NCBI GenBank assembly: GCA_964058805.1
Contig: CAXKVV010002152.1
Location: forward strand, 101,655-165,654
DNA from: Schoenoplectus triqueter
Taxonomy: Eukaryota; Streptophyta; Magnoliopsida; Poales; Cyperaceae
DNA length: 64,000 nucleotides
Reading direction: 5' to 3'
Shown: positions 23,701-39,914 of the stretch, one piece after another
Position numbering within the stretch: position 1 is the stretch's first letter
Layout of the letters: each line of letters starts with the position of its first letter
Translations under genes and position numbers: made by a program
Notes under the pieces: generated by a model
Databases searched by the model: none
Seen by the model: the letters and a program-made list of their open reading frames with translations, nothing else
What the model was told of the DNA's origin: nothing

Positions 23701-25882
23701 TATTCTACGACAGTAATTTTGCACAAAACATAAGTAAGATGCATTAAAACAGCAGTTTAAACATGTTGATTGAGCTTTTAAAATATTTTATCCGCATAAG
23801 TGCATATAATTTCACACAAATTAATATAATTACTCCTAATTATGCATATTATAATACTATCGAATTAAAACATCGATATGAATATTCTATGATGCTTATT
23901 TTGCACAAAACATAAGTAAGATGCATTAAAAACTGCTATTTAAACAAGTTATTTGACTTTTTTAAAATTTTTGGCCGCATAAATACACATAATTTCATAA
24001 AAAATAATGTAATTACTCTTAAATATGCCTATTATAAGATTGTCTAATTAACACTTCGATATGAATATCCTACGACACTAATTTTTCATAAAACAGAAGT
24101 AAAATACATTAGAAACTACTGTTTAAACAAGTTATTTCAGATTTTTAAAATTTTTGGCCACATAACTACAAATAATTTCATGCAAATTAATATTATCACT
24201 CCTAATTATGTCTATTATAAGATTTTCCAATTAAAACTTCGATATTAACATTTTGTGATGCTAATTTTCCAAAAAAACATAAGGAATATATGTTAAAAAC
24301 TGCTGTTTAAACAAGTTGTTTGAGATTTTCAAAATTTTTTGTCCGCCTAGCTACTCATAATTTCGTGAAAATTCATATAATTACTCCTAATTATGCCTAT
24401 TATGAGGTTGTCCAATTAACACTTCGAAATGAATATCCTACGATACTAATTTTTCATAAAATATAAGTAAGATATATTAGAAACTGGTGTTCAAACGAGT
24501 TGTTTAAGATTTTTAACATTTTTTACCTCATAACTACACATAATTTCGTGAAAATTAATACAGTTACTCCTAACTATGCCTATTAGAAGATTATCCAATT
24601 AGCACGTCGATATGAACGTTCAACGACACTAATTTTGTGTAAAAATTAAGTAAGATGCATTAAAAAGCTGTTTAAAGAAGTTGTTTGATTTTTTTTTTAT
24701 TTTTGGCTGAATAAATACTCAAAATATCATGAAAATTAATAAATTTACTCCTAATTATGCCAATTGTAAGATTGTCAAATTAACACTTCGATATTAATAT
24801 CGTACGAGACTAATTTTTCGTAAAACATAAGTAAGATACATTACAAACAACTGTTTAACCAACTTGTTTAATATTTAAAACATTCATTGTCCATTAATAC
24901 ATATAATTTCATGAAAATTAAAATAATTACTCATAATTATACCTATTAGGAGATTATCCAATTAAAACATCGATATGAATATTCTACGACACTTATTTTG
25001 CACAAAACATAAGTAAGATGCATTAAAAACAGCAGTTTAAACATGTTGATTGAGATTTTAAAATATTTTTTCCGCATAACTGCATATTATTTCATGCAAA
25101 TAAATATAATTACTCCTAATTATGCATATTATAATACTATCGAATGAAAACATCGATATGAATATTCTATGATGCACAAAACATAAGTAAGATGCACTAA
25201 AAGCTGCTATTTAAAGAAGTTGTTTGACTTTTTAAAAAATTTTGGCCGCATTAATACACATAATTTTGTGAAAATTAATGTAATTACTCTTAATTATGCC
25301 TATTATAATATTGTCTAATTAACACTTCGATATGAATATCCTACGACACTAATTTTTCATAAAACATAAGTAAAATACATTAGAAACTACTGTTTAAACA
25401 AGTTATTTCAGTTTTTCAAATTTTTTGACCGCATAACTACAAATAATTTCGTGCAAATTAATATAATCACTCCTAATTATGCCTATTATAAGATTTTCTA
25501 ATTAAAACTTCGATATGAACATTCTATGATGCAAATTTTGCACAAAACATAAGGAATATGTGTTAAAAACTGCCGTTTAAACAAGTTGTTTGAGATTTTC
25601 AAAAATTTTGGCCGCCTCTCTACTCATAATTTCGTGAAAATTAATATAATTACTCATAATTATGCCTATTATGAGGTTGTCCAATTAACACTTCGAAATG
25701 AATATCCTACGATACTAATTTTTCATAAAACATAAGTAAGATATATTAGAAACTGCTGTTCAAACGAGTTGTTTAAGATTTTTAATATGTTTTACCTCAT
25801 AACTACACATAATTTCGTGAAAATTAATAAAATTACTCCTAACTATGCCTATTAGAAGATTATCCAATTAACACATCGATAT
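20783..25882. repeat. Satellite super-unit 2 (5,100 bp)
   Basis: This copy is exactly in register with super-unit 1 at +5100. Line-by-line reading shows only scattered single-base differences over kilobases, so the copies were homogenised or amplified recently. Confidence 0.95.
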
Positions 25883-28800
25883 GAACGTTCAACGATACTA
25901 ATTTTGCGTAAAAATTAAGTTAGATGCATTAAAAAGCTGTTGAAAGAAGTTGTTTGATTTTTTTATTTTTGGCTGAATAAATACTCAAAATATTGTGAAA
26001 ATTAATAAATTTACTCCTAATTATGCCAATTGTAAGATTGTCAAATTAACACTTCGATATTAATATCGTACGAGACTAATTTTTCGTAAAACATAAGTAA
26101 GATACATTACAAACAGCTGTTTAACCAAGCTATTTAAGATTTAAAACATTCATTGTCCATTACTACATATAATTTCATGAAAATTAATATAATTACTCCT
26201 AATTATACCTATTAGGAGAATATCCAATTAAAACTTCGATATGAATATTCTACGACACTAATTTTGCACAAAACATAAGTAAGATGCATTAAAAATAGCT
26301 GTTTAAACATGTTGATTGAGATTTTAAAATATTTTATCCGCATAACTGTATATAATTTCAGACAAATTCATATAATTACTCCTACTTATGCATATTATAA
26401 TACTTTCAAATTAAAACATCGATATGAATATTCTATGACGCTTATTTGTCATAAAACATAAGTAAGATGCATTAAAAAGTGCTATTTAAACAAGTTGTTT
26501 GACTTTTTTTAAATTTTTGGCCGCATAAATACACATAATTTCATGAAAATTAATGTGAATACTCTTAATTATGCCTATTGTAAGATTGTCCAATTAATAC
26601 TTCGATGTGAATATCCTACAACACTAATTTTTCATAAAACAGAAGTAAAATACATTAGAAACTACTGTTTAAACAAGTTATTTCAGTTTTTCAAAATTTT
26701 TGGCCGCATAACTACAAATAATTTCATGCAAATTAATATAATCACTTCTAATTATGTCTATTATAAGATTTTCTAATTAAAACTTCGATATGAACATTCT
26801 ATGATGCTAATTTTGCACAAAACATAAGGATAATGTGTTAAAAACTGCTGTTTAAACAAATTGTTTGAGATTTTCAAAATTTTTGGCCGCCTAGCTACTC
26901 AAAATTTCGTGAAAATTAATATAATTACTCCTAATTATGCCTATTATGAGGTTGTCTAATTAACACTTCGAAATGAATTTCCTACGATACTAATTTTTCA
27001 TAAAACATAAGTAAGATATATTAGAAATTGGTGTTCAAACGAGTTATTTATGATTTTTAACATTTTTTTACCACATAACTACACATAATTTCATGAAAAT
27101 TAATATAATTACTCCTAACTATGCCTATTAGAAGATAATCCAATTAACACATCGATATGAACGTTCAACGACAGTAATTTTGCGTAAAAATTAAGTAAGA
27201 TGCATTAAAAGCTGTTTGAAGAAGTTGTTTGAATTTTTTTTCATTTTTGGCTGAATAAATACTGAAAATTTCATGAAAATTAATAAATTTACTTCTAATT
27301 ATGCCAATGGTAAGATTATCCATTTAACACTTCGATATTAATATCCTACGAGACTAATTTTTCATAAAACATAAGTAAGATACATTACAAACAGCTGTTT
27401 AACCAACTTGTTTAATATTTAAAACATTCATTGTCCATTACTATATATAATTTCATCAAAATTAATATAATTACTCCTAATTATACCTATTAGGAGAATA
27501 TCCAATTAAAACTTCGATATGAATATTCTACGACACTAATTTTGCACAAAACATAAGTAAGATGCATTAAAAATAGCTGTTTAAACATGTTGATTGAGCT
27601 TTTAAAATATTTTATCCGCATAACCGCATATAATTTCATGCAAATTAATATAATTACTCCTAATTATGTATATTATAATACTATCGAATTAAAACATCGA
27701 TATGAATATCTTATGACGCATATTTCGCACAAAACAAAGTAAGATGCATTAAAAACTTCTATTTAAATAAGTTATTTCACTTTTTTAAAATTTTTGGCCG
27801 CATAAATATACATAATTTCATGAAAATTAATGTGATTACCTTTAATTATGCCTATTGTAAGATTGACCAATTAATACTTAGATATGAATATCCTACGACA
27901 CTAATTTTCCATAAAACATAAGTAAAATACATTAGAAACTACTGTTTAAACAAGTTATTTCAGTTTTTCAAAATTTTTGGCCTCATAACTACATATAATT
28001 TCATACAAATTAATATAATCACTTCTAATTATGCCTATTATAAAATTTTCCAATTAAAACTTTGATATGAACATTCTACGATGCTAATTTTGCACAAAAC
28101 ATAAGCAATATGTGTTAAAAACTGCTGTTTAAACAAGTTGTTTGAGATTTTCAAAAATTTTGGCCGCCTAGCTACTCATAATTTCATGAAAATTAATATA
28201 ATTACTCCTAATTATGCCTATTATGAGGTTGTCCAATTAACACTTCGAAATGAATATCCTACAATACTAATCTTTCATAAAACTTAAGTAAGATGTATTA
28301 GAAACTGCTGTTCAAACGAGTTATTTAATATTTTTAACATTGTTTGCCTCATAACTACACATAATTTCGTGAAAATTAATACAATTACTCCTAACTATGC
28401 CTATTAGAAGATTATCCAATTAACACATCGATATGAACGTACAACGACACTAATTTTGCATAAAAAATTAAGTAAGATGCATTAAAAATCTGATGAAAGA
28501 AGTTTTGATTTTTATTTAATTTTTGGTTAATAAATACGCAAAATATCATGAAAATTAATAAATTTATTCCTAATTATGCCTATTGTAAGATTGTCCAATT
28601 AACACTTCGATATTAATATCCTACGAGACTAATTTTTCATAAAACATAAGTAAGATACATTACAAACTACTGTTTAACCAAGTTGTTTAAAATTTAAAAT
28701 ATTCATTATCCATTACTACATATAATTTCGTAAAAATTAATATAATTACTCCTAATTATACCTATTTGGGGAATATCCAATTAAACCTTCGATATGAATA

Positions 28801-30981
28801 TTCTACGACAGTAATTTTGCACAAAACATAAGTAAGATGCATTAAAACAGCAGTTTAAACATGTTGATTGAGCTTTTAAAATATTTTATCCGCATAAGTG
28901 CATATAATTTCACACAAATTAATATAATTACTCCTAATTATGCATATTATAATACTATCGAATTAAAACATCGATATGAATATTCTATGATGCTTATTTT
29001 GCACAAAACATAAGTAAGATGCATTAAAAACTGCTATTTAAACAAGTTATTTGACTTTTTTAAAATTTTTGGCCGCATAAATACACATAATTTCATAAAA
29101 ATTAATGTAATTACTCTTAAATATGCCTATTATAAGATTGTCTAATTAACACTTCGATATGAATATCCTACGACACTAATTTTTCATAAAACAGAAGTAA
29201 AATACATTAGAAACTACTGTTTAAACAAGTTATTTCAGATTTTTAAAATTTTTGGCCACATAACTACAAATAATTTCATGAAAATTAATATTATCACTCC
29301 TAATTATGTCTATTATAAGATTTTCCAATTAAAACTTCGATATTAACATTTTGTGATGCTAATTTTCCAAAAAAACATAAGGAATATATGTTAAAAACTG
29401 CTGTTTAAACAAGTTGTTTGAGATTTTCAAAATTTTTTGTCCGCCTAGCTACTCATAATTTCGTGAAAATTCATATAATTACTCCTAATTATGCCTATTA
29501 TGAGGTTGTCCAATTAACACTTCGAAATGAATATCCTACGATACTAATTTTTCATAAAATATAAGTAAGATATATTAGAAACTGGTGTTCAAACGAGTTG
29601 TTTAAGATTTTTAACATTTTTTACCTCATAACTACACATAATTTCGTGAAAATTAATACAGTTACTCCTAACTATGCCTATTAGAAGATTATCCAATTAG
29701 CACGTCGATATGAACGTTCAACGACACTAATTTTGTGTAAAAATTAAGTAAGATGCATTAAAAAGCTGTTTAAAGAAGTTGTTTGATTTTTTTTTTTTTT
29801 TTTGGCTGAATAAATACTCAAAATATCATGAAAATTAATAAATTTACTCCTAATTATGCCAATTGTAAGATTGTCAAATTAACACTTCGATATTAATATC
29901 GTACGAGACTAATTTTTCGTAAAACATAAGTAAGATACATTACAAACAACTGTTTAACCAACTTGTTTAATATTTAAAACATTCATTGTGCATTAATACA
30001 TATAATTTCATGAAAATTAAAATAATTACTCATAATTATACCTATTAGGAGATTATCCAATTAAAACATCGATATGAATATTCTACGACACTTATTTTGC
30101 ACAAAACATAAGTAAGATGCATTAAAAACAGCAGTTTAAACATGTTGATTGAGATTTTAAAATATTTTTTCCGCATAACTGCATATTATTTCATGCAAAT
30201 AAATATAATTACTCCTAATTATGCATATTATAATACTATCGAATGAAAACATCGATATGAATATTCTATGATGCAAAAAACATAAGTAAGATGCACTAAA
30301 AGCTGCTATTTAAAGAAGTTGTTTGACTTTTTAAAAAATTTTGGCCGCATTAATACACATAATTTTGTGAAAATTAATGTAATTACTCTTAATTATGCCT
30401 ATTATAATATTGTCTAATTAACACTTCGATATGAATATCCTACGACACTAATTTTTCATAAAACATAAGTAAAATACATTAGAAACTACTATTTAAACAA
30501 GTTATTTCAGTTTTTCAAATTTTTTGACCGCATAACTACAAATAATTTCGTGCAAATTAATATAATCACTCCTAATTATGCCTATTATAAGATTTTCTAA
30601 TTAAAACTTCGATATGAACATTCTATGATGCAAATTTTGCACAAAACATAAGGAATATGTGTTAAAAACTGCCGTTTAAACAAGTTGTTTGAGATTTTCA
30701 AAAATTTTGGCCGCCTCTCTACTCATAATTTCGTGAAAATTAATATAATTACTCATAATTATGCCTATTATGAGGTTGTCCAATTAACACTTCGAAATGA
30801 ATATCCTACGATACTAATTTTTCATAAAACATAAGTAAGATATATTAGAAACTGCTGTTCAAACGAGTTGTTTAAGATTTTTAATATGTTTTACCTCATA
30901 ACTACACATAATTTCGTGAAAATTAATAAAATTACTCCTAACTATGCCTATTAGAAGATTATCCAATTAACACATCGATAT
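25883..30981. repeat. Satellite super-unit 3 (5,099 bp)
   Basis: It is in register at a further +5100 and almost identical to unit 2, with small indels: a 3-base loss in block C (AGAAGTTTTGATTT near 28499) and T-run length differences near 29790. It shares the variants that distinguish unit 2 from unit 1. Confidence 0.95.
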
Positions 30982-33900
30982 GAACGTTCAACGATACTAA
31001 TTTTGCGTAAAAATTAAGTTAGATGCATTAAAAAGCTGTTGAAAGAAGTTGTTTGATTTTTTTATTTTTGGCTGAATAAATACTCAAAATATTGTGAAAA
31101 TTAATAAATTTACTCCTAATTATGCCAATTGTAAGATTGTCAAATTAACACTTCGATATTAATATCGTACGAGACTAATTTTTCGTAAAACATAAGTAAG
31201 ATACATTACAAACAGCTGTTTAACCAAGCTATTTAAGATTTAAAACATTCATTGTCCATTACTACATATAATTTCATGAAAATTAATATAATTACTCCTA
31301 ATTATACCTATTAGGAGAATATCCAATTAAAACTTCGATATGAATATTCTACGACACTAATTTTGCACAAAACATAAGTAAGATGCATTAAAAATAGCTG
31401 TTTAAACATGTTGATTGAGATTTTAAAATATTTTATCCGCATAACTGTATATAATTTCAGACAAATTCATATAATTACTCCTACTTATGCATATTATAAT
31501 ACTTTCAAATTAAAACATCGATATGAATATTCTATGACGCTTATTTGTCATAAAACATAAGTAAAATGCATTAAAAAGTGCTATTTAAACAAGTTGTTTG
31601 ACTTTTTTTAAATTTTTGGCCGCATAAATACACATAATTTCATGAAAATTAATGTGAATACTCTTAATTATGCCTATTGTAAGATTGTCCAATTAATACT
31701 TCGATGTGAATATCCTACAACACTAATTTTTCATAAAACAGAAGTAAAATACATTAGAAACTACTGTTTAAACAAGTTATTTCAGTTTTTCAAAATTTTT
31801 GGCCGCATAACTACAAATAATTTCATGCAAATTAATATAATCACTTCTAATTATGTCTATTATAAGATTTTCTAATTAAAACTTCGATATGAACATTCTA
31901 TGATGCTAATTTTGCACAAAACATAAGGATAATGTGTTAAAAACTGCTGTTTAAACAAATTGTTTGAGATTTTCAAAATTTTTGGCCGCCTAGCTACTCA
32001 AAATTTCGTGAAAATTAATATAATTACTCCTAATTATGCCTATTATGAGGTTGTCTAATTAACACTTCGAAATGAATTTCCTACGATACTAATTTTTCAT
32101 AAAACATAAGTAAGATATATTAGAAATTGGTGTTCAAACGAGTTATTTATGATTTTTAACATTTTTTTACCACATAACTACACATAATTTCATGAAAATT
32201 AATATAATTACTCCTAACTATGCCTATTAGAAGATAATCCAATTAACACATCGATATGAACGTTCAACGACAGTAATTTTGCGTAAAAATTAAGTAAGAT
32301 GCATTAAAAGCTGTTTGAAGAAGTTGTTTGAATTTTTTTTCATTTTTGGCTGAATAAATACTGAAAATTTCATGAAAATTAATAAATTTACTTCTAATTA
32401 TGCCAATGGTAAGATTATCCATTTAACACTTCGATATTAATATCCTACGAGACTAATTTTTCATAAAACATAAGTAAGATACATTACAAACAGCTGTTTA
32501 ACCAACTTGTTTAATATTTAAAACATTCATTGTCCATTACTATATATAATTTCATCAAAATTAATATAATTACTCCTAATTATACCTATTAGGAGAATAT
32601 CCAATTAAAACTTCGATATGAATATTCTACGACACTAATTTTGCACAAAACATAAGTAAGATGCATTAAAAATAGCTGTTTAAACATGTTGATTGAGCTT
32701 TTAAAATATTTTATCCGCATAACCGCATATAATTTCATGCAAATTAATATAATTACTCCTAATTATGTATATTATAATACTATCGAATTAAAACATCGAT
32801 ATGAATATTTTATGACGCATATTTCGCACAAAACAAAGTAAGATGCATTAAAAACTTCTATTTAAATAAGTTATTTCACTTTTTTAAAATTTTTGGCCGC
32901 ATAAATATACATAATTTCATGAAAATTAATGTGATTACCTTTAATTATGCCTATTGTAAGATTGACCAATTAATACTTAGATATGAATATCCTACGACAC
33001 TAATTTTCCATAAAACATAAGTAAAATACATTAGAAACTACTGTTTAAACAAGTTATTTCAGTTTTTCAAAATTTTTGGCCGCATAACTACATATAATTT
33101 CATACAAATTAATATAATCACTTCTAATTATGCCTATTATAAAATTTTCCAATTAAAACTTTGATATGAACATTCTACGATGCTAATTTTGCACAAAACA
33201 TAAGCAATATGTGTTAAAAACTGCTGTTTAAACAAGTTGTTTGAGATTTTCAAAAATTTTGGCCGCCTAGCTACTCATAATTTCATGAAAATTAATATAA
33301 TTACTCATAATTATACCTATTATGAGGTTGTCCAATTAACACTTCGAAATGAATATCCTACAATACTAATCTTTCATAAAACTTAAGTAAGATGTATTAG
33401 AAACTGCTGTTCAAACGAGTTATTTAATATTTTTAACATTGTTTGCCTCATAACTACACATAATTTCGTGAAAATTAATACAATTACTCCTAACTATGCC
33501 TATTAGAAGATTATCCAATTAACACATCGATATGAACGTACAACGACACTAATTTTGCATAAAAAATTAAGTAAGATGCATTAAAAATCTGATGAAAGAA
33601 GTTGTTTGATTTTTATTTAATTTTTGGTTAATAAATACGCAAAATATCATGAAAATTAATAAATTTATTCCTAATTATGCCTATTGTAAGATTGTCTAAT
33701 TAACACTTCGATATTAATATCCTACGAGACTAATTTTTCATAAAACATAAGTAAGATACATTACAAACTACTGTTTAACCAAGTTGTTTAAAATTTAAAA
33801 TATTCATTATCCATTACTACATATAATTTCGTAAAAATTAATATAATTACTCCTAATTATACCTATTTGGGGAATATCCAATTAAACCTTCGATATGAAT

Positions 33901-36900
33901 ATTCTACGACAGTAATTTTGCACAAAACATAAGTAAGATGCATTAAAACAGCAGTTTAAACATGTTGATTGAGCTTTTAAAATATTTTATCCGCATAAGT
34001 GCATATAATTTCACACAAATTAATATAATTACTCCTAATTATGCATATTATAATACTATCGAATTAAAACATCGATATGAATATTCTATGATGCTTATTT
34101 TGCATAAAACATAAGTAAGATGCATTAAAAACTGCTATTTAAACAAGTTATTTGACTTTTTTAAAATTTTTGGCCGCATAAATACACATAATTTCATAAA
34201 AATTAATGTAATTACTCTTAAATATGCCTATTATAAGATTGTCTAATTAACACTTCGATATGAATATCCTACGACACTAATTTTTCATAAAACAGAAGTA
34301 AAATACATTAGAAACTACTGTTTAAACAAGTTATTTCAGATTTTTAAAATTTTTGGCCACATAACTACAAATAATTTCATGAAAATTAATATTATCACTC
34401 CTAATTATGTCTATTATAAGATTTTCCAATTAAAACTTCGATATTAACATTTTGTGATGCTAATTTTCCAAAAAAACATAAGGAATATATGTTAAAAACT
34501 GCTGTTTAAACAAGTTGTTTGAGATTTTCAAAATTTTTTGTCCGCCTAGCTACTCATAATTTTGTGAAAATTCATATAATTACTCCTAATTATGCCTATT
34601 ATGAGGTTGTCCAATTAACACTTCGAAATGAATATCCTACGATACTAATTTTTCATAAAACATAAGTAAGATATATTAGAAATTGGTGTTCAAACGAGTT
34701 ATTTATGATTTTTAACATTTTTTTACCACATAACTACACATAATTTCATGAAAATTAATATAATTACTCCAAACTATGCCTATTAGAAGATAATCCAATT
34801 AACACATCGATATGAACGTTCAACGACAGTAATTTTGCGTAAAAATTAAGTAAGATGCATTAAAAGCTGTTTGAAGAAGTTGTTTGAATTTGTTTTTCAT
34901 TTTTGGCTGAATAAATACTGAAAATTTCATGAAAATTAATAAATTTACTTCTAATTATGCCAATGGTAAGATTATCCATTTAACACTTCGATATTAATAT
35001 CCTACGAGACTAATTTTTCATAAAACATAAGTAAGATACATTACAAACAGCTGTTTAACCAACTTGTTTAATATTTAAAACATTCATTGTCCATTACTAT
35101 ATATAATTTCATCAAAATTAATATAATTACTCCTAATTATACCTATTAGGAGAATATCCAATTAAAACTTCGATATGAATATTCTACGACACTAATTTTG
35201 CACAAAACATAAGTAAGATGCATTAAAAATAGCTGTTTAAACATGTTGATTGAGCTTTTAAAATATTTTATCCGCATAACTTCATATAATTTCATGCAAA
35301 TTAATATAATTACTCCTAATTATGCATATTATAATACTATCAAATTAAAACATCGATATGAATATTTTATGACGCATATTTCGCACAAAACAAAGTAAGA
35401 TGCATTAAAAACTTCTATTTAAATAAGTTATTTCACTTTTTTAAAATTTTTGGCCGCATAAATATACATAATTTCATGAAAATTAATGTGATTACCTTTA
35501 ATTATGCCTATTGTAAGATTGACCAATTAATACTTAGATATGAATATCCTACGACACTAATTTTCCATAAAACATAAGTAAAATACATTAGAAACTACTG
35601 TTTAAACAAGTTATTTCAGTTTTTCAAAATTTTTGGCCGCATAACTACATATAATTTCATACAAATTAATATAATCACTTCTAATTATGCCTATTATAAA
35701 ATTTTCCAATTAAAACTTTGATATGAACATTCTACGATGCTAATTTTGCACAAAACATAAGCAATATGTGTTAAAAACTGCTGTTTAAACAAGTTGTTTG
35801 AGATTTTCAAAAATTTTTGCCGCCTAGCTACTCATAATTTCATGAAAATTAATATAATTACTCCTAATTATGCCTATTATGAGGTTGTCCAATTAACACT
35901 TCGAAATGAATATCCTACAATACTAATCTTTCATAAAACTTAAGTAAGATGTATTAGAAACTGTTGTTCAAACGAGTTATTTAATATTTTTAACATTGTT
36001 TGCCTCATAACTACACATAATTTCGTGAAAATTAATACAATTACTCCTAACTATGCCTATTAGAAGATTATCCAATTAACACATCGATATGAACGTTCAA
36101 CGACACTAATTTTGCATAAAAAATTAAGTAAGATGCATTAAAAATCTGATGAAAGAAGTTGTTTGATTTTTATTTAATTTTTGGTTAATAAATACGCAAA
36201 ATATCATGAAAATTAATAAATTTATTCCTAATTATGCCTATTGTAAGATTGTCCAATTAACACTTCGATATTAATATCCTACGAGACTAATTTTTCATAA
36301 AACATAAGTAAGATACATTACAAACTACTGTTTAACCAAGTTGTTTAAAATTTAAAATATTCATTATCCATTTCTACATATAATTTCGTAAAAATTAATA
36401 TAATTACTCCTAATTATACCTATTTGGGGAATATCCAATTAAACCTTCGATATGAATATTCTACGACAGTAATTTTGCACAAAACATAAGTAAGATGCAT
36501 TAAAACAGCAGTTTAAACATGTTGATTGAGCTTTTAAAATATTTTATCCGCATAAGTGCATATAATTTCACACAAATTAATATAATTACTCCTAATTATG
36601 CATATTATAATACTATCGAATTAAAACATCGATATGAATATTATATGATGCTTATTTTGCACAAAATAAAAGTAAGATGCATTAAAAACTGCTATTTAAA
36701 CAAGTTATTTGACTTTTTTTAAATTTTTGGCCGCATAAATACACATAATTTCATAAAAATTAATGTAATTACTCTTAAATATGCCTATTATAAGATTGTC
36801 TAATTAACACTTCGATATGAATATCCTACGACACTAATTTTTCATAAAACAGAAGTAAAATACATTAGAAACTACTGTTTAAACAAGTTATTTCAGATTT

Positions 36901-38639
36901 TTAAAATTTTTGGCCACATAACTACAAATAATTTCATGCAAATTAATATTATCACTCCTAATTATGTCTATTATAAGATTTTCCAATTAAAACTTCGATA
37001 TTAACATTTTGTGATGCTAATTTTCCAAAAAAACATAAGGAATATATGTTAAAAACTGCTGTTTAAACAAGTTGTTTGAGATTTTCAAAATTTTTTGTCC
37101 GCCTAGCTACTCATAATTTCGTGAAAATTCATATAATTACTCCTAATTATGCCTATTATGAGGTTGTCCAATTAACACTTCGAAATGAATATCCTACGAT
37201 ACTAATTTTTCATAAAATATAAGTAAGATATATTAGAAACTGGTGTTCAAACGAGTTATTTAAGATTTTTAACATTTTTTTACCTCATAACTACACATAA
37301 TTTCGTGAAAATTAATACAGTTACTCCTAACTATGCCTATTAGAAGATTATCCAATTAGCACGTCGATATGAACGTTCAACGACACTAATTTTGTGTAAA
37401 AATTAAGTAAGATGCATTAAAAAGCTGTTTAAAGAAGTTGTTTGATTTTTTTTTTATTTTTGGCTGAATAAATACTCAAAATATCATGAAAATTAATAAA
37501 TTTACTCCTAATTATGCCAATTGTAAGATTGTCAAATTAACACTTCGATATTAATATCGTACGAGACTAATTTTTCGTAAAACATAAGTAAGATACATTA
37601 CAAACAACTGTTTAACCAAGTTGTTTAATATTTAAAACATTCATTGTCCATTACTACATATAATTTCATGAAAATTAAAATAATTACTCATAATTATACC
37701 TATTAGGAGATTATCCAATTAAAACATCGATATGAATATTCTACGACACTTATTTTGCACAAAACATAAGTAAGATGCATTAAAAACAGCAGTTTAAACA
37801 TGTTGATTGAGATTTTAAAATATTTTTTCCGCATAACTGCATATTATTTCATGCAAATAAATATAATTACTCCTAATTATGCATATTATAATACTATCGA
37901 ATGAAAACATCGATATGAATATTCTATGATGCACAAAACATAAGTAAGATGCACTAAAAGCTGCTATTTAAAGAAGTTGTTTGACTTTTTAAAAAATTTT
38001 GGCCGCATTAATACACATAATTTTGTGAAAATTAATGTAATTACTCTTAATTATGCCTATTATAATATTGTCTAATTAACACTTCGATATGAATATCCTA
38101 CGACACTAATTTTTCATAAAACATAAGTAAAATACATTAGAAACTACTGTTTAAACAAGTTATTTCAGTTTTTCAAATTTTTTGACCGCATAACTACAAA
38201 TAATTTCGTGCAAATTAATATAATCACTCCTAATTATGCCTATTATAAGATTTTCTAATTAAAACTTCGATATGAACATTCTATGATGCAAATTTTGCAC
38301 AAAACATAAGGAATATGTGTTAAAAACTGCCGTTTAAACAAGTTGTTTGAGATTTTCAAAAATTTTGGCCGCCTCTCTACTCATAATTTCGTGAAAATTA
38401 ATATAATTACTCATAATTATGCCTATTATGAGGTTGTCCAATTAACACTTCGAAATGAATATCCTACGATACTAATTTTTCATAAAACATAAGTAAGATA
38501 TATTAGAAACTGCTGTTCAAACGAGTTGTTTAAGATTTTTAATATGTTTTACCTCATAACTACACATAATTTCGTGAAAATTAATAAAATTACTCCTAAC
38601 TATGCCTATTAGAAGATTATCCAATTAACACATCGATAT
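30982..38639. repeat. Expanded satellite super-unit 4 (A-B-C-B-C-D, 7,658 bp)
   Basis: Block starts are A 30982, B 32258, C 33534, B' 34814, C' 36091, D 37371. An extra B-C pair (14 monomers, about 2,557 bp) is present. The end of the first C switches to A-type sequence near 34655-34685 (CATAAAACATAAG, then AAATTGGTGTTC), where other C blocks have CATAAAATATAAG and AAACTGGTGTTC. This marks a junction from unequal exchange between in-phase monomers. Confidence 0.93.
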
Positions 38640-39914
38640 GAACGTTCAACGATACTAATTTTGCGTAAAAATTAAGTTAGATGCATTAAAAAGCTGTTGA
38701 AAGAAGTTGTTTGATTTTTTTATTTTTGGCTGAATAAATACTCAAAATATTGTGAAAATTAATAAATTTACTCCTAATTATGCCAATTGTAAGATTGTCA
38801 AATTAACACTTCGATATTAATATCGTACGAGACTAATTTTTCGTAAAACATAAGTAAGATACATTACAAACAGCTGTTTAACCAAGCTATTTAAGATTTA
38901 AAACATTCATTGTCCATTACTACATATAATTTCATGAAAATTAATATAATTACTCCTAATTATACCTATTAGGAGAATATCCAATTAAAACTTCGATATG
39001 AATATTCTACGACACTAATTTTGCACAAAACATAAGTAAGATGCATTAAAAATAGCTGTTTAAACATGTTGATTGAGATTTTAAAATATTTTATCCGCAT
39101 AACTGTATATAATTTCAGACAAATTCATATAATTACTCCTACTTATGCATATTATAATACTTTCGAATTAAAACATCGATATGAATATTCTATGACGCTT
39201 ATTTGTCATAAAACATAAGTAAGATGCATTAAAAAGTGCTATTTAAACAAGTTGTTTGACTTTTTTTAAATTTTTGGCCGCATAAATACACATAATTTCA
39301 TGAAAATTAATGTGAATACTCTTAATTATGCCTATTGTAAGATTGTCCAATTAATACTTCGATGTGAATATCCTACAACACTAATTTTTCATAAAACAGA
39401 AGTAAAATACATTAGAAACTACTGTTTAAACAAGTTATTTCAGTTTTTCAAAATTTTTGGCCGCATAACTACAAATAATTTCATGCAAATTAATATAATC
39501 ACTTCTAATTATGTCTATTATAAGATTTTTTAATTAAAACTTCGATATGAACATTCTATGATGCTAATTTTGCACAAAACATAAGGATAATGTGTTAAAA
39601 ACTGCTGTTTAAACAAGTTGTTTGAGATTTTCAAAACTTTTGGCCGCCTTGCTACTCATAATTTAGTGAAAATTAATATAATTACTCCTAATTATGCCTA
39701 TTATGAGGTTGTCCAATTAACACTTCGAAATGAATATCCCACAATACTAATTTTTAATAAAACTTAAGTAAGATATATTAGAAACTGCTGTTCAAACGAG
39801 TTGTTTAAGATTTTTAACATTTTTTGCCTCATAAATACACATAATTTCGTGAAAATTAATACAATTACTCCTAACTATGCCTATTAGAAGATCATCCAAT
39901 TAACACATCCATAT
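38640..39914. repeat. Transitional satellite block (A-type changing to E/F-type)
   Basis: It follows block A almost perfectly until about 39600, then changes to another variant set (CAAAACTTTTGGCCGCCTTG, ATAATTTAGTG), while staying in the seven-monomer phase. This is the boundary between two homogenisation domains. Confidence 0.85.
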
